A DNA stretch of 64,000 bases from Hyphomicrobiales bacterium (lineage in GTDB: Bacteria; Pseudomonadota; Alphaproteobacteria; Rhizobiales; Rhizobiaceae): the NCBI GenBank assembly GCA_900471605.1, contig UCEY01000016.1:248001-312000 (forward strand), in the 5' to 3' direction. A program made the translations under genes and the position numbers. The first letter of the stretch is position 1. Every line of letters begins with the position of its first letter. Shown piece by piece: positions 27,297 through 35,403 of the stretch. The notes beneath the pieces are model-generated. The model was given only the letters and a program-made list of their open reading frames with translations. It was not told where the DNA came from and searched no databases.

Positions 27297-28535
27297 ATGA
27301 AAAAGCTAGTTTGCAGCACGATAGTAGCCCTGGGGGCCCTTGCGACCGCCTTGCCGGCGATGGCGCAGGAATTGACTTTCTGGAGCTGGCGTCAGGAAGA
27401 CAAGGCCCAGTACGAAAAGTTCATCGACGTCTTTGAGGCGAAGAACCCGGGCATCACCGTCAAGTTCGAGACGTTCGAGGCGACGAACTACAACACCATC
27501 CTGTCGACGGCCCTTGCCGGCGGTTCGGGACCGGACCTGATGTTCGCCCGCGCCTATGGCGGCCTGGAAAATGTCGCGAACGCGGGATACCTGCTGCCAC
27601 TCGACAAAACCAACGTTCCGGCGCTCGAAAAATTCGCGCCTGCCGCGGTCGCTGCCGAAACGGTCCGTTCCAGCAAGATCACCTATGCGGTGCCCTTCGC
27701 CAGCCAGACCATGCTGGTCATCTACAACAAGGACATCTTCGACAAGAACGGCCTGAAAGAGCCTGAAACCGTTGACGATCTGGTCAAGGCCGCCGAAAAG
27801 CTGAAGGCATCGGGCGTCATGCCGTTCGGCAACGGCACGGCAACGGCCTGGCAGAACGAAGTCATGGTCGGCGGCATCGCTTCCACGCTGATGGGCCGCA
27901 GCTTTTACGAAGACCTGATGGCCGGCAAGGCCGACTTCACCGACAAGCGCTACGTCGAGGCACTCACCAAGCTCAAGGAAATCACCAAATATTTCCCGGA
28001 CGGCTTCATCGGCCTCGACTATGCTTCCTCGCAGCAGCTCTTTTCGTCCGGCATGGCCGGCATGTTCGTGGGCGGCTCCTATGAGCTTGCCAACTTCAAG
28101 AAGCAGAACCCCAAGATGAACATGGGCATTTTCGCCATGCCCGGCCTGAAGGCCGGCGACGAAAAGCTGGTCGCCCAGTATTTCGACGGCGGTTATGCGG
28201 TCAATGCCAAGACCACCAAGAAGGAAGCCGCACTGAAGTTCGTGAACTTCCTCGCCAGCCAGGAATTTGGCCAGATGTTCGCCGACGACCTGAACAACAT
28301 CTCGGCGGTGCCGGGCGTCAACTTCAAGGATTCGCTGCTCGGTGAAGTCGCCGAACTCAACAAGCACTCTATCCCGTACATCATGCTGGTGCATTTCCGC
28401 TACGGCGAGCCTTCCGGCTCCGTGCTGCTGCAGGGCGAGATCCAGAAGCTGTTCGGCGGCAAGGCGACCCCGGAAGAGGTCGGCAAGAACCTGACGACCG
28501 GCCTCGCCGCCTGGTACGCACCGTTCAAGAAGTAA
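27297..28535 (+). CDS. Sugar ABC transporter substrate-binding protein (family 1)
   Basis: A 412-residue extracellular solute-binding protein of family 1. A Sec signal peptide covers residues 1-23 with cleavage after AMA. The mature protein starts with LTFWSWRQED, and GGSGPDLMFARAYG and GSYELANFKKQNP are typical regions for CUT1 receptors. Aromatic residues suggest a sugar or oligosaccharide ligand; which one is not clear. Confidence 0.9.
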   Translation: MKKLVCSTIVALGALATALPAMAQELTFWSWRQEDKAQYEKFIDVFEAKNPGITVKFETFEATNYNTILSTALAGGSGPDLMFARAYGGLENVANAGYLLPLDKTNVPALEKFAPAAVAAETVRSSKITYAVPFASQTMLVIYNKDIFDKNGLKEPETVDDLVKAAEKLKASGVMPFGNGTATAWQNEVMVGGIASTLMGRSFYEDLMAGKADFTDKRYVEALTKLKEITKYFPDGFIGLDYASSQQLFSSGMAGMFVGGSYELANFKKQNPKMNMGIFAMPGLKAGDEKLVAQYFDGGYAVNAKTTKKEAALKFVNFLASQEFGQMFADDLNNISAVPGVNFKDSLLGEVAELNKHSIPYIMLVHFRYGEPSGSVLLQGEIQKLFGGKATPEEVGKNLTTGLAAWYAPFKK

Positions 28536-28542
28536 TCGAAAA

Positions 28543-28571
28543 GGGAGCGGCCAGATGCTTAGGCCGCTCCC
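28543..28571 (+). terminator. Hairpin between binding-protein and permease genes
   Basis: GGGAGCGGCC (28543-28552) and GGCCGCTCCC (28562-28571) form a perfect 10-bp stem with a 9-base loop just after the binding-protein stop. No T run follows on the plus strand. It is probably a stabilising or attenuating element, as in the frc and yeh operons of this window. Confidence 0.65.
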
Positions 28572-28598
28572 CATCCCTTCCAATCAAAGAGACCTGTG

Positions 28599-29519
28599 AT
28601 GCCCGGATCGCCCCTCATGGCGCGACGTTTATGGATCACGGCGCTGATCGTGCCGCCGCTTGCCTTCGTCGCCCTGTTCGTCGTCTATCCCATCATCTCC
28701 GCCTTCGCCTATGCCTTCTTCCAGTGGCATGGGCTGGCGCGCGGCGAATTCGTGGGCTTCGCGAATTTCTATCGGGTCCTGTTCACCCAGCCCTATGCGG
28801 ACTGGACGGTGAATGCGTTCACCCACAACGTGCTGGTGTTCTTCGCGCTGATGGTGCTGCAGAACGGCGTCGGCTTTCTGCTCGCCTATTGCCTGTGGCG
28901 CGAGTTGCCCGGTGCCGCCTTCCACCGCATCGCGGTTTTCCTGCCGGTCGTGCTGTCGACCATCATCGTCGGTTTCCTCTGGAAGCTCTTTCTGCACCCG
29001 CTCTTCGGCGTGGTGAACATCTCCCTGCGTGGCACCGGCCTCGGCGGCCTTGCCCAGCCCTGGCTCGGGCAGGATACGACGGCGCTCTGGGCGCTGATCA
29101 TCGCCAATGCGTGGCACATGGTCGGCTTCCCGACACTCGTCTTCCTCGCCGGCATGCAGCGAATCCCCGGCGAGATCCTCGATGCGGTCCGCATGGAGAC
29201 CGAAAGCGAGTGGGTGAAGATCAGCAAGGTCGTCTGGCCGCTGGTGGCGCCGAGCGCGACCGTCGTCTTCACGCTGCTTTTCGTCGGCTCGTTCAACTGG
29301 TTCGAACTGCCTTACATCATGGCCGGCGTCGACGGCTCGCCGCACAAGGCGACCGACGTCCTGGGCCTTTATTTCTACCGCACCGCCTTCGGCGACCAGT
29401 CGGGCTCGGGCCAGGATTTCGGCGCCGGCAGCGCGCTTGCCGTGCTGATCTTCCTGTTCATCGCCATCGTCGCCGGCTTCATCACCTTCCGGCTTAGAGC
29501 CCGGGAGATCCAGATATGA
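28599..29519 (+). CDS. Sugar ABC transporter permease (MalF/UgpA type)
   Basis: A 306-residue CUT1 permease with six expected membrane helices; the first is LIVPPLAFVALFVVYPIISA. The EAA loop is EILDAVRMETESEWVKISKVV. A GTG codon sits directly upstream of the ATG used here, and another ATG follows at 28617. The stop overlaps the second permease by 4 bp. Confidence 0.9.
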   Translation: MPGSPLMARRLWITALIVPPLAFVALFVVYPIISAFAYAFFQWHGLARGEFVGFANFYRVLFTQPYADWTVNAFTHNVLVFFALMVLQNGVGFLLAYCLWRELPGAAFHRIAVFLPVVLSTIIVGFLWKLFLHPLFGVVNISLRGTGLGGLAQPWLGQDTTALWALIIANAWHMVGFPTLVFLAGMQRIPGEILDAVRMETESEWVKISKVVWPLVAPSATVVFTLLFVGSFNWFELPYIMAGVDGSPHKATDVLGLYFYRTAFGDQSGSGQDFGAGSALAVLIFLFIAIVAGFITFRLRAREIQI

Positions 29520-30379
29520 GCGCGGCAACCGAAAGCTACTACGACCGCCGCGGCCTGTTGCAGACGCTTGGTCGCGACGGATTGATCCAGATCATCCTGA
29601 TCCTCAATACGATCGTGATGCTCGGGCCGCTGGTGATCATGTTCTTCGCGGCATTCAAGACCAACGCCCAGATCTTCCAGTCTCCGTTCTCGATCCCCGA
29701 TTTTTCGAATGTCGCGAATATCGTGAAGATCTGGACCGAAACGAACTTCCTGCGCTATCTGATAAACTCGGCCATCGTCACCGGTTCATCGATCGTCCTC
29801 ATCCTGACGCTTGGCACCATGGCGGCCTATGGCATTGCCCGCTACAATTTCCGCGGCTCGGGCTTCGTGCTGATGTTCTTCGTGGCGGGACTGACCCTGC
29901 CGCTGAAGCTCGCGATCATTCCGCTCTTCATCCTGATGCGCGATCTCGGCATTTTGAACACCCAGCTTTCGCTCGTGATCATCTACGTCGCGATGGGCCT
30001 GCCGACCACCGTGTTCATCATGACCGGCTTCATCCGCACCCTGCCGAACGAGCTCGAGGATGCCGCCCGCATGGACGGCGCCAGCGAACCGCGCATCATG
30101 TGGTCGGTCATGCTGCCGCTGGTACGGCCGGCGATGGTGATCGCCGGCATCCAGAACGTCGTGCCAATCTGGAACGACTTCTTCTTCCCGCTGATCTTTA
30201 TCCAGAAGGACGCGCTGAAGACCCTGCCGCAGGGCCTGACGACCTTCATGGGCGAATATACGACCGATTGGGGCGTGCTGTTTGCCGGGCTCCTGCTTTC
30301 CTCGGCCCCGGTCATCATCGTCTACATCGTCCTGTCACGCCAGTTCATCAACGGCATGACCGCGGGAGCTGTGAAATAG
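29516..30379 (+). CDS. Sugar ABC transporter permease (MalG/UgpE type)
   Basis: A 287-residue CUT1 permease. The EAA loop ELEDAARMDGASEPRIMWSV is the MalG consensus, and the C-terminal helix SSAPVIIVYIVLSRQFINGM with the final GAVK is typical. It completes the importer formed with the ATPase, binding protein and MalF-type permease. Start overlaps the previous gene (ATGA-type). Confidence 0.92.
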   Translation: MSAATESYYDRRGLLQTLGRDGLIQIILILNTIVMLGPLVIMFFAAFKTNAQIFQSPFSIPDFSNVANIVKIWTETNFLRYLINSAIVTGSSIVLILTLGTMAAYGIARYNFRGSGFVLMFFVAGLTLPLKLAIIPLFILMRDLGILNTQLSLVIIYVAMGLPTTVFIMTGFIRTLPNELEDAARMDGASEPRIMWSVMLPLVRPAMVIAGIQNVVPIWNDFFFPLIFIQKDALKTLPQGLTTFMGEYTTDWGVLFAGLLLSSAPVIIVYIVLSRQFINGMTAGAVK

Positions 30380-30531
30380 GCCGGCAGGCGCCGGGATTGT
30401 CACTATACGACAGGTTGAATGCGGATCGGCATGCTGTTATGCCGGTCGGTGTGGCGCTTGCATCTGCAGCGCCGTGAACAATCGCAACACGACAGTGGCG
30501 GTTCGGGAAGTTCGGCGGTAAAAGCAGATCC

Positions 30532-30687
30532 ATGAACGACAACGTCATCAAATTCCGACGCCCGGAACCACCACCGCGAGAGCCGAACCCGCTGCTGCGC
30601 AAGCTGGCGGTCATTGTGATCATAGTCGCTTGTCTCGTTCTCGCCTGGGCCTATTTCCAGTTCCTCGCAAGCCCGACGCCGGCGTGA
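30532..30687 (+). CDS. Small single-pass membrane protein
   Basis: A 51-residue frame from ATG 30532 to TGA 30687. The first 24 residues are polar, basic and proline-rich (NVIKFRRPEPPPREPNP), followed by one strong membrane helix (LAVIVIIVACLVLAWAYFQF) and a short tail. This layout, cytoplasmic Pro-rich tail plus one helix, is common in small rhizobial membrane proteins of unknown function. It lies 152 bp after the permease and is probably independent. Confidence 0.6.
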   Translation: MNDNVIKFRRPEPPPREPNPLLRKLAVIVIIVACLVLAWAYFQFLASPTPA

Positions 30688-30797
30688 TTTGCGGCTGAGC
30701 CGGCACCGCTATCCTGGGCGTGCCCGCCTTTGCGCCCGATTCAACCGAAAGCGGAGACCTAAAAACGCGCCTTCGACCATGACGATAAAACGATGAT

Positions 30798-30825
30798 TTG
30801 ACGAAGCGCGCGGGAACTGTATCTT
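30798..30825 (+). promoter_or_regulatory. Possible sigma70 promoter of the SARP-type regulator
   Basis: TTGACG (30798-30803), a 16-bp spacer and TATCTT (30820-30825), about 90 bp before the regulator's ATG. Imperfectly repeated CTGTATC and CAGTATC elements follow directly. A candidate only; the spacing is one base short of ideal. Confidence 0.35.
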
Positions 30826-30916
30826 ACGGGCTCAACAGTATCAAAAATACGTGTACAGCCAGTCCTCATAACGATACATATTTTCGACAACAACGCGTAG
30901 TTCCGAACAGCAAACA

Positions 30917-32854
30917 ATGCTCGAAAATACGATGCTAAAAATCCGTTTGCTCGGTCGCCCCTCCCTTGAGTGGGACGGCCAGAACATTGCGCTGCCGGAA
31001 AAAGCCTATTTTCTGTTTGCTGTCGTCGCGATGGCCCCCAGATTGACCGTCGACCGCGAAACCGTACGTCGGCTTCTGTGGCCTTCCCACGACGCGGAGA
31101 AGCGGGCCAACAGCCTGCGCCAGCTTCTGGCACGTATCGCCAAGGCAATCGGCCCCAATGCCCCCTCGATCCTCGTTACCGACGATGACGCGCTTCAGCT
31201 CGCTTCGGATCGGCTGGAGGTCGATCTTCTCGCCCTGATGGAACCGGGCCCGTTGAGGGAAGACCGCTGGGATCTGATCCGTGGCGAACTGCTGGAAGCC
31301 GTGGAAGCCCCGACCGGCGGCGCGGAAGACTGGCTTTCGGATGCCCGGCGCAAGGTCGGAGACTGGCGATCGAGCCATATCGAAACCCTGCTTGCGATGC
31401 CGGTTCACCAGCGGTCCCCATCCCTGCCCCTGCTTGCCAATCGCCTGATCGAGCTCGATGCCTCCCACGAGGGGGCCACGCGGGCATTGATGAAATATCA
31501 TGTCGGCCAGGGCGATTTCGCCGCCGCCCGCCAGGCCTATGGCAGATGCCGGGACCAGCTCCGGGCCGACTACGACACGCCGCCGACACCGGAGACCGTT
31601 GGGCTCGCCCGCGAGCTCGGCATCCTGAGCCGGCCGACCTCCGAGCCCATGCCGGCGGACGAGCGTCCGAAGGGCGTCATGCCGGTACAGCCGCGCGTGG
31701 TGATCCTGCCGCCCGAAACGATCGTTCAGGATGCCCTTGTTCAGCGTCTCGGCAGAGCTCTGCTCGAAGACGTCACGATCGGCCTCAGCCACCAGCGGGT
31801 CTTCAAGATCATCGCCGCCCATACGAGTTTCGAACTCGTCAACCGGTCGGCCGACCCGCAGCAGCGCCAGTCGGTGCTCAACGATCTTCAGTTCGATTAT
31901 TCCGTGTTCGTAACGATCCAGGGCGAAGGCGACGAGATTTTCGCAACCTGCCGGCTGACGAGGGTAGGCACCGGCGAAGTGCTCTGGGCCATCAACCTGC
32001 CGCTCGACGTCCAGCATATGAGCGCTTCCTTTGGTCAGCTGGCGCGGCGCATTTCGGCCTCCCTGACGGACGTGATCGAACGGCATGAAATCGCCAAGTC
32101 GCTCGACGACGTCGATCCGTCCGCCTACCGCCTCTACCTCGAAGGGAAGCGCTATCTCTCCGGCACGGACCTCCAGCATCTGCGCCAGGCGCGCAAATGG
32201 TTCAAGTCGGCGGTCAAGCGGTGTGACAGCTTCTCGCCGGCGCATGCGGGTATTTCACGCTCGCTCGGCATGGAATGGCTGGTCCGCGGCATGAAGGATC
32301 ATGAGCTGCTGGATGTGGCCAACCAATCCGCCCGTGCATCGCGCGATCTCGATCCCGGCAGCGGCCGCGCCTTCCGGGAGCTTGGTTTCATCTCCCTCTA
32401 TCGGCGGCGTTTCGACGAGAGCCTCGACCTGTTTCAGGAAGCCCAGAACCTCAACCCCAGCGATGCGGATGTGCTGGTCGACTATTCGGACGCGCTGTCG
32501 CATGCCGGCGACCTGGACAAGGCACTCGATCTCGGGCTTGCCGCCTTCAAGCTGAACCCGCTGCCGCCGGATTATTACTACTGGATACTAGGCTCCACCT
32601 ATTACGTCCGCCAGGAATATTCGAAGGCGATCGATACCATCGACCCGGTCCGCACCAAACACGCGACTGCGCGGCTGCTTGCCGCCAGCCACGCGATGGC
32701 TGGCGACATGGCCGCGGCGCGCGGTTACGCGGCGATCGTCAGGGAGAATTTCCCGGATTTCCGCAGCGAGGATATCCGTTATTTCGTGCCCGACCGCGAC
32801 CCGGCGCACGCCGAACTTCTCATTCACGGCCTCAAGCTCGCCGGACTGCCCTGA
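30917..32854 (+). CDS. SARP/BTAD-type transcriptional regulator with TolB-like and TPR domains
   Basis: A 645-residue regulator. Residues 6-95 form an OmpR-type winged helix (IRLLGRPSLEWDGQNIALPE, RRLLWPSHDAEKRANSLRQL), residues ~95-240 a bacterial transcriptional activation domain rich in helices (YHVGQGDFAAARQAYGRCRD), residues ~260-390 a TolB-like domain seen in adenylate-cyclase-like regulators (RLGRALLEDVTIGLS), and residues ~410-600 TPR repeats (FDESLDLFQEAQNLNPSDAD). Two ATGs are possible (30917, 30932). It directly precedes the 51-residue peptide, ycaO and tfuA on the same strand and is their likely activator. No transmembrane or sensor segment is evident. Confidence 0.85.
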   Translation: MLENTMLKIRLLGRPSLEWDGQNIALPEKAYFLFAVVAMAPRLTVDRETVRRLLWPSHDAEKRANSLRQLLARIAKAIGPNAPSILVTDDDALQLASDRLEVDLLALMEPGPLREDRWDLIRGELLEAVEAPTGGAEDWLSDARRKVGDWRSSHIETLLAMPVHQRSPSLPLLANRLIELDASHEGATRALMKYHVGQGDFAAARQAYGRCRDQLRADYDTPPTPETVGLARELGILSRPTSEPMPADERPKGVMPVQPRVVILPPETIVQDALVQRLGRALLEDVTIGLSHQRVFKIIAAHTSFELVNRSADPQQRQSVLNDLQFDYSVFVTIQGEGDEIFATCRLTRVGTGEVLWAINLPLDVQHMSASFGQLARRISASLTDVIERHEIAKSLDDVDPSAYRLYLEGKRYLSGTDLQHLRQARKWFKSAVKRCDSFSPAHAGISRSLGMEWLVRGMKDHELLDVANQSARASRDLDPGSGRAFRELGFISLYRRRFDESLDLFQEAQNLNPSDADVLVDYSDALSHAGDLDKALDLGLAAFKLNPLPPDYYYWILGSTYYVRQEYSKAIDTIDPVRTKHATARLLAASHAMAGDMAAARGYAAIVRENFPDFRSEDIRYFVPDRDPAHAELLIHGLKLAGLP

Positions 32855-32872
32855 GGGGCGTGAAAATGCCTG

Positions 32873-32890
32873 TCACGCTGGAATAACACC
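32873..32890 (+). promoter_or_regulatory. Possible SARP half-site pair upstream of the 51-residue peptide gene
   Basis: TCACGCT (32873-32879) and the weaker TAACACC (32884-32890) start 11 bp apart. The ten bases CCTGTCACGC here recur exactly at 33221-33230 before ycaO, where a stronger three-repeat array is present. Supports shared control but the second repeat is degenerate. Confidence 0.4.
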
Positions 32891-32946
32891 CGGTGTGGTG
32901 ATTTCTCGATGCTCGCAGCACAGGCTGCCTTTTAGCGGAGAGAAAG

Positions 32947-33102
32947 ATGGAAACGAAGTTCAAGACCTCCAAGCCGGTTGAATCCACTGCCTCGGCCCCG
33001 ACCCTGCGGTTTTCCGCCGCTGCCGAAGCCGTCCTTGGCCGTCAGACCGAGATTGCGCCGAACGCGCTCTCCCAGGTCACGCATGCAATGAGATACCAGT
33101 AA
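32947..33102 (+). CDS. Candidate RiPP precursor peptide (51 residues)
   Basis: A 51-residue frame, ATG at 32947 after GCGGAGAGAAAG. The first half is charged and low-complexity (METKFKTSKPVESTASAP), the middle is helical (LRFSAAAEAVLG) and the end is polar (NALSQVTHAMRYQ). There is no Cys; Ser and Thr are frequent. Roughly three quarters of codons end in G or C, in line with real genes here. It sits between the SARP regulator and ycaO, the usual place of a leader-core substrate of YcaO/TfuA modification. No homolog is recognised with certainty; it does not resemble TfxA of trifolitoxin beyond size. Confidence 0.6.
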   Translation: METKFKTSKPVESTASAPTLRFSAAAEAVLGRQTEIAPNALSQVTHAMRYQ

Positions 33103-33111
33103 TGAGCGTCA

Positions 33112-33143
33112 AAGCCCAAGGCGCCGATGGTTGCCTTGGGCTT
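33112..33143 (+). terminator. Hairpin after the precursor peptide gene
   Basis: AAGCCCAAGGC (33112-33122) and GCCTTGGGCTT (33133-33143) are perfect 11-bp arms around a 10-base loop, starting 9 bp after the peptide's stop. No T run follows, so it is more likely an attenuator or 3' stabiliser than a full terminator. In RiPP operons such elements raise precursor mRNA over the enzyme genes. Confidence 0.7.
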
Positions 33144-33213
33144 AACCGCGAGCCGCGACGGCTCCGGAATGCCGACCAAGCAGAAGATCTTTCAGCCGCC
33201 AAACTCGCCTCCC

Positions 33214-33242
33214 TCACAAGCCTGTCACGCCCAAGTCACGGT
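33214..33242 (+). promoter_or_regulatory. Three TCAC heptamers at 11-bp spacing, putative SARP operator
   Basis: TCACAAG (33214-33220), TCACGCC (33225-33231) and TCACGGT (33236-33242) are direct repeats starting exactly 11 bp apart, so each faces the same side of the helix. SARP activators classically bind direct heptamers with 11- or 22-bp periodicity overlapping the -35 region. The array lies 50 bp before the ycaO ATG, so it probably drives ycaO-tfuA under the adjacent SARP-type protein. Confidence 0.6.
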
Positions 33243-33292
33243 GCCTTTGGTCTCTTCTCTCATGGAGATCTCAAGAGGGACGAGTCGACGGG

Positions 33293-34663
33293 ATGAGTAG
33301 GGCATCGCAATCGCTTTTGCAGACCCGGCAGTCGCCCGCCCTATCTCATTCGAGTTCAGGGTCCCTTGAATTTTGGCAGCCGGAAACGACGATGCAGATC
33401 CAGTCATCGACACAGACGATACAGAAGTTTGCAGCTTCCCTAACGCAGCGGGAGCACGGCTTCAGCACGTATCACGACAGACGCGTTTCGCCGGCGGAAA
33501 CCTTCGAAGCGATCAGGCCGTTTTTCAGCGATCTCGGCATTACCCGGGTCGGTTTCCTGACCGGCCTCGACACGGTGGGCATTCCCGTCGCCTTCGCGAC
33601 GAGGCCGAACAGCTACACCCTCTCGGTCTTCCAGGGCAAAGGCGTCGATGCCGATGCCGCGCGTACCTCGGCCGCCATGGAGGCCCTGGAAACGCGGGTT
33701 GCCGAAATCGAGCCGTCATCGCTCACCTGGGCGACCGTCGGCGAGGTCGCTGGCTCCCCAACAGCCATGATCGATCTTCATTCGACCGCGCGGTGCGTCC
33801 CGTCCGAAATTGGCGATCGGCAGATACCGTGGGTCACCGGTCTTGATATCCTTTCCGGCAATCAGATCATGGTGCCCTGGTGGCTGGCCGGAATGGACCA
33901 CCGCGGCGAACGGCCCGCCGGTTTCGAACAGTCCAGCGATGGTCTCGCATCCGGAAACTCACAGGCCGAGGCACTTCTGCACGGGCTCTGCGAACTCGTC
34001 GAACGAGACGCCTGGACCCTCGTCCAGCTCAAGTCCGAGCAAGAGCTGAATGCCTGCCTTGTCGATCCGGCCACGGTCGAGGATGCTCTGCTCGACCTGA
34101 TGGTCGGACGCCTTCGCGACGCCGGCATGCAGCTGGTCCTGCTCGACATGACGACCGATCTCCAGGTTCCGGCATTCCTGGCAGTCCTCATTCCCGATTC
34201 GACGGCCAAGCGGTCCGATCCGCGCTGGAGCCAGGTTTGCGGCGGCTGCGGTTGCCATCCGGACCCGGTGCGCGCCATGCTGCGCGCCATCACCGAGGCC
34301 GCCCAGAGCCGCCTGACCGCAATTGCCGGCAGCCGCGACGACTTCTCGCCGCGCATCTATCAGCACATGCGCGCCGATAACGCCCTCAGCCGCCTGGTGG
34401 CGCTGTCGTCGCAGGACAGGCGGCGGGTTCACTACCGCGAGGTCGACGCCGCTCGCCACTCCATCAACGGCACGATCGATCACATCCTCGGACGTTTGAA
34501 ACTGGCCGGCATCCGGCAGGTCGTCGCGGTTCCCATGCAGGATGCCGGGCTTCCCGTTTCGGTCGTCCGCGTCATCGTTCCTGGTCTGGAAGTCGAACTT
34601 TCCGGCCAATATTTGCAGCTCGGCATCCGCGCTGCAAACGCGATAAGGAGGTCACGGCATTGA
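33293..34663 (+). CDS. YcaO-domain protein (peptide-backbone cyclodehydratase/thioamide-forming type)
   Basis: A 456-residue YcaO protein. ATP/Mg-binding signatures are SAAMEALETR (residues 126-135), GNSQAEALLHGLCELVERDA (221-240) with paired Glu and Arg, and ITEAAQSR (333-340). A Cys-rich element CGGCGCH occupies 316-322. YcaO enzymes activate backbone amides with ATP to make azolines, amidines or, with TfuA, thioamides. The ATG at 33293 is used; one at 33392, just before the conserved region, is also possible. The gene is followed without gap by tfuA. Confidence 0.87.
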   Translation: MSRASQSLLQTRQSPALSHSSSGSLEFWQPETTMQIQSSTQTIQKFAASLTQREHGFSTYHDRRVSPAETFEAIRPFFSDLGITRVGFLTGLDTVGIPVAFATRPNSYTLSVFQGKGVDADAARTSAAMEALETRVAEIEPSSLTWATVGEVAGSPTAMIDLHSTARCVPSEIGDRQIPWVTGLDILSGNQIMVPWWLAGMDHRGERPAGFEQSSDGLASGNSQAEALLHGLCELVERDAWTLVQLKSEQELNACLVDPATVEDALLDLMVGRLRDAGMQLVLLDMTTDLQVPAFLAVLIPDSTAKRSDPRWSQVCGGCGCHPDPVRAMLRAITEAAQSRLTAIAGSRDDFSPRIYQHMRADNALSRLVALSSQDRRRVHYREVDAARHSINGTIDHILGRLKLAGIRQVVAVPMQDAGLPVSVVRVIVPGLEVELSGQYLQLGIRAANAIRRSRH

Positions 34664-35403
34664 AAGTCGTTTTTGTCGGGCCGAGCCTCGGATCGTCGAT
34701 CCGCCAGATGAAGCAACGGTTTCCCGCGCTGACCTTCCGAGGCCCCGCGGCGCGCGGCGACATTCTGAAGGCGGTAGAGGACGGCGCCGAGGCGATCGCC
34801 CTGATCGACGGATATTTCGGCGAGTCCGCTTCCGTGTGGCACAAGGAGATCCTTTATGCGCTGAGCCGGGATGTCTCCATCGGCGGAGGCTCCAGCATGG
34901 GAGCCTTGCGCGCTGCGGAATGCGAGGCATTCGGCATGACCGGCATCGGCCGGATTTATTCCGATTATGCCGCAGGCCGGCTGATCGACGACGAAGCCGT
35001 CGCGCTGATCCACGGTCCCGAGGAACTCGGCTGGATGCCGCTCTCGGTGCCGCGCGTCGACTACGAGGCGACGATCCGCAAGCTTGGGCGGATGGGGCTC
35101 ATTTCGGCGGCCGAACGGGAGAGATTTTTCCTCACCGCCAATTTCATGCACTACACCGAGCGGACCTACCAGGCCATCCTCGAACGATGCGAGTTCAGCG
35201 ATCCTCAGCGAAGCGCGGTGATCCTTCACGACATCAAACGCCACAAGGTGGAATTGAAGCGTGAGGATGCAAGAGCCGTTCTCGTTTGGCTCAACGGCAT
35301 CTCCAATTCCCGTAAACACTCCAAGTGGACGTTCGCACAGACCGCCCATTGGGAAAAACTGCGCGACGAGGTGGACTCGGCGCAAGGATCCATGAATGAT
35401 TGA
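34660..35403 (+). CDS. tfuA: TfuA-like protein
   Basis: A 247-residue TfuA-like protein, named after the trifolitoxin locus, where it is a partner of the YcaO enzyme; in methanogens and thioamitide producers TfuA helps deliver sulfur or stimulate YcaO thioamidation. Typical parts are VVFVGPSLG at the start, SIGGGSSMGALRAAECEAFG (residues ~66-85) and ALIHGPEELGW. The start is a TTG at 34660 that overlaps the ycaO stop and is preceded at ideal distance by AAGGAGG, a full Shine-Dalgarno match. The YcaO-TfuA coupling argues for thioamide formation. Confidence 0.87.
   Translation: MKVVFVGPSLGSSIRQMKQRFPALTFRGPAARGDILKAVEDGAEAIALIDGYFGESASVWHKEILYALSRDVSIGGGSSMGALRAAECEAFGMTGIGRIYSDYAAGRLIDDEAVALIHGPEELGWMPLSVPRVDYEATIRKLGRMGLISAAERERFFLTANFMHYTERTYQAILERCEFSDPQRSAVILHDIKRHKVELKREDARAVLVWLNGISNSRKHSKWTFAQTAHWEKLRDEVDSAQGSMND

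Noticed and set aside
25508..27319. 603-codon minus-strand frame across HAD and UgpC-type genes
   Set aside because: Spans two well-supported plus-strand genes and shows only shadow composition.
30532..30687. Small membrane peptide as the RiPP precursor
   Set aside because: It has a strong membrane helix and lies before the SARP gene; the peptide next to ycaO is a better candidate.
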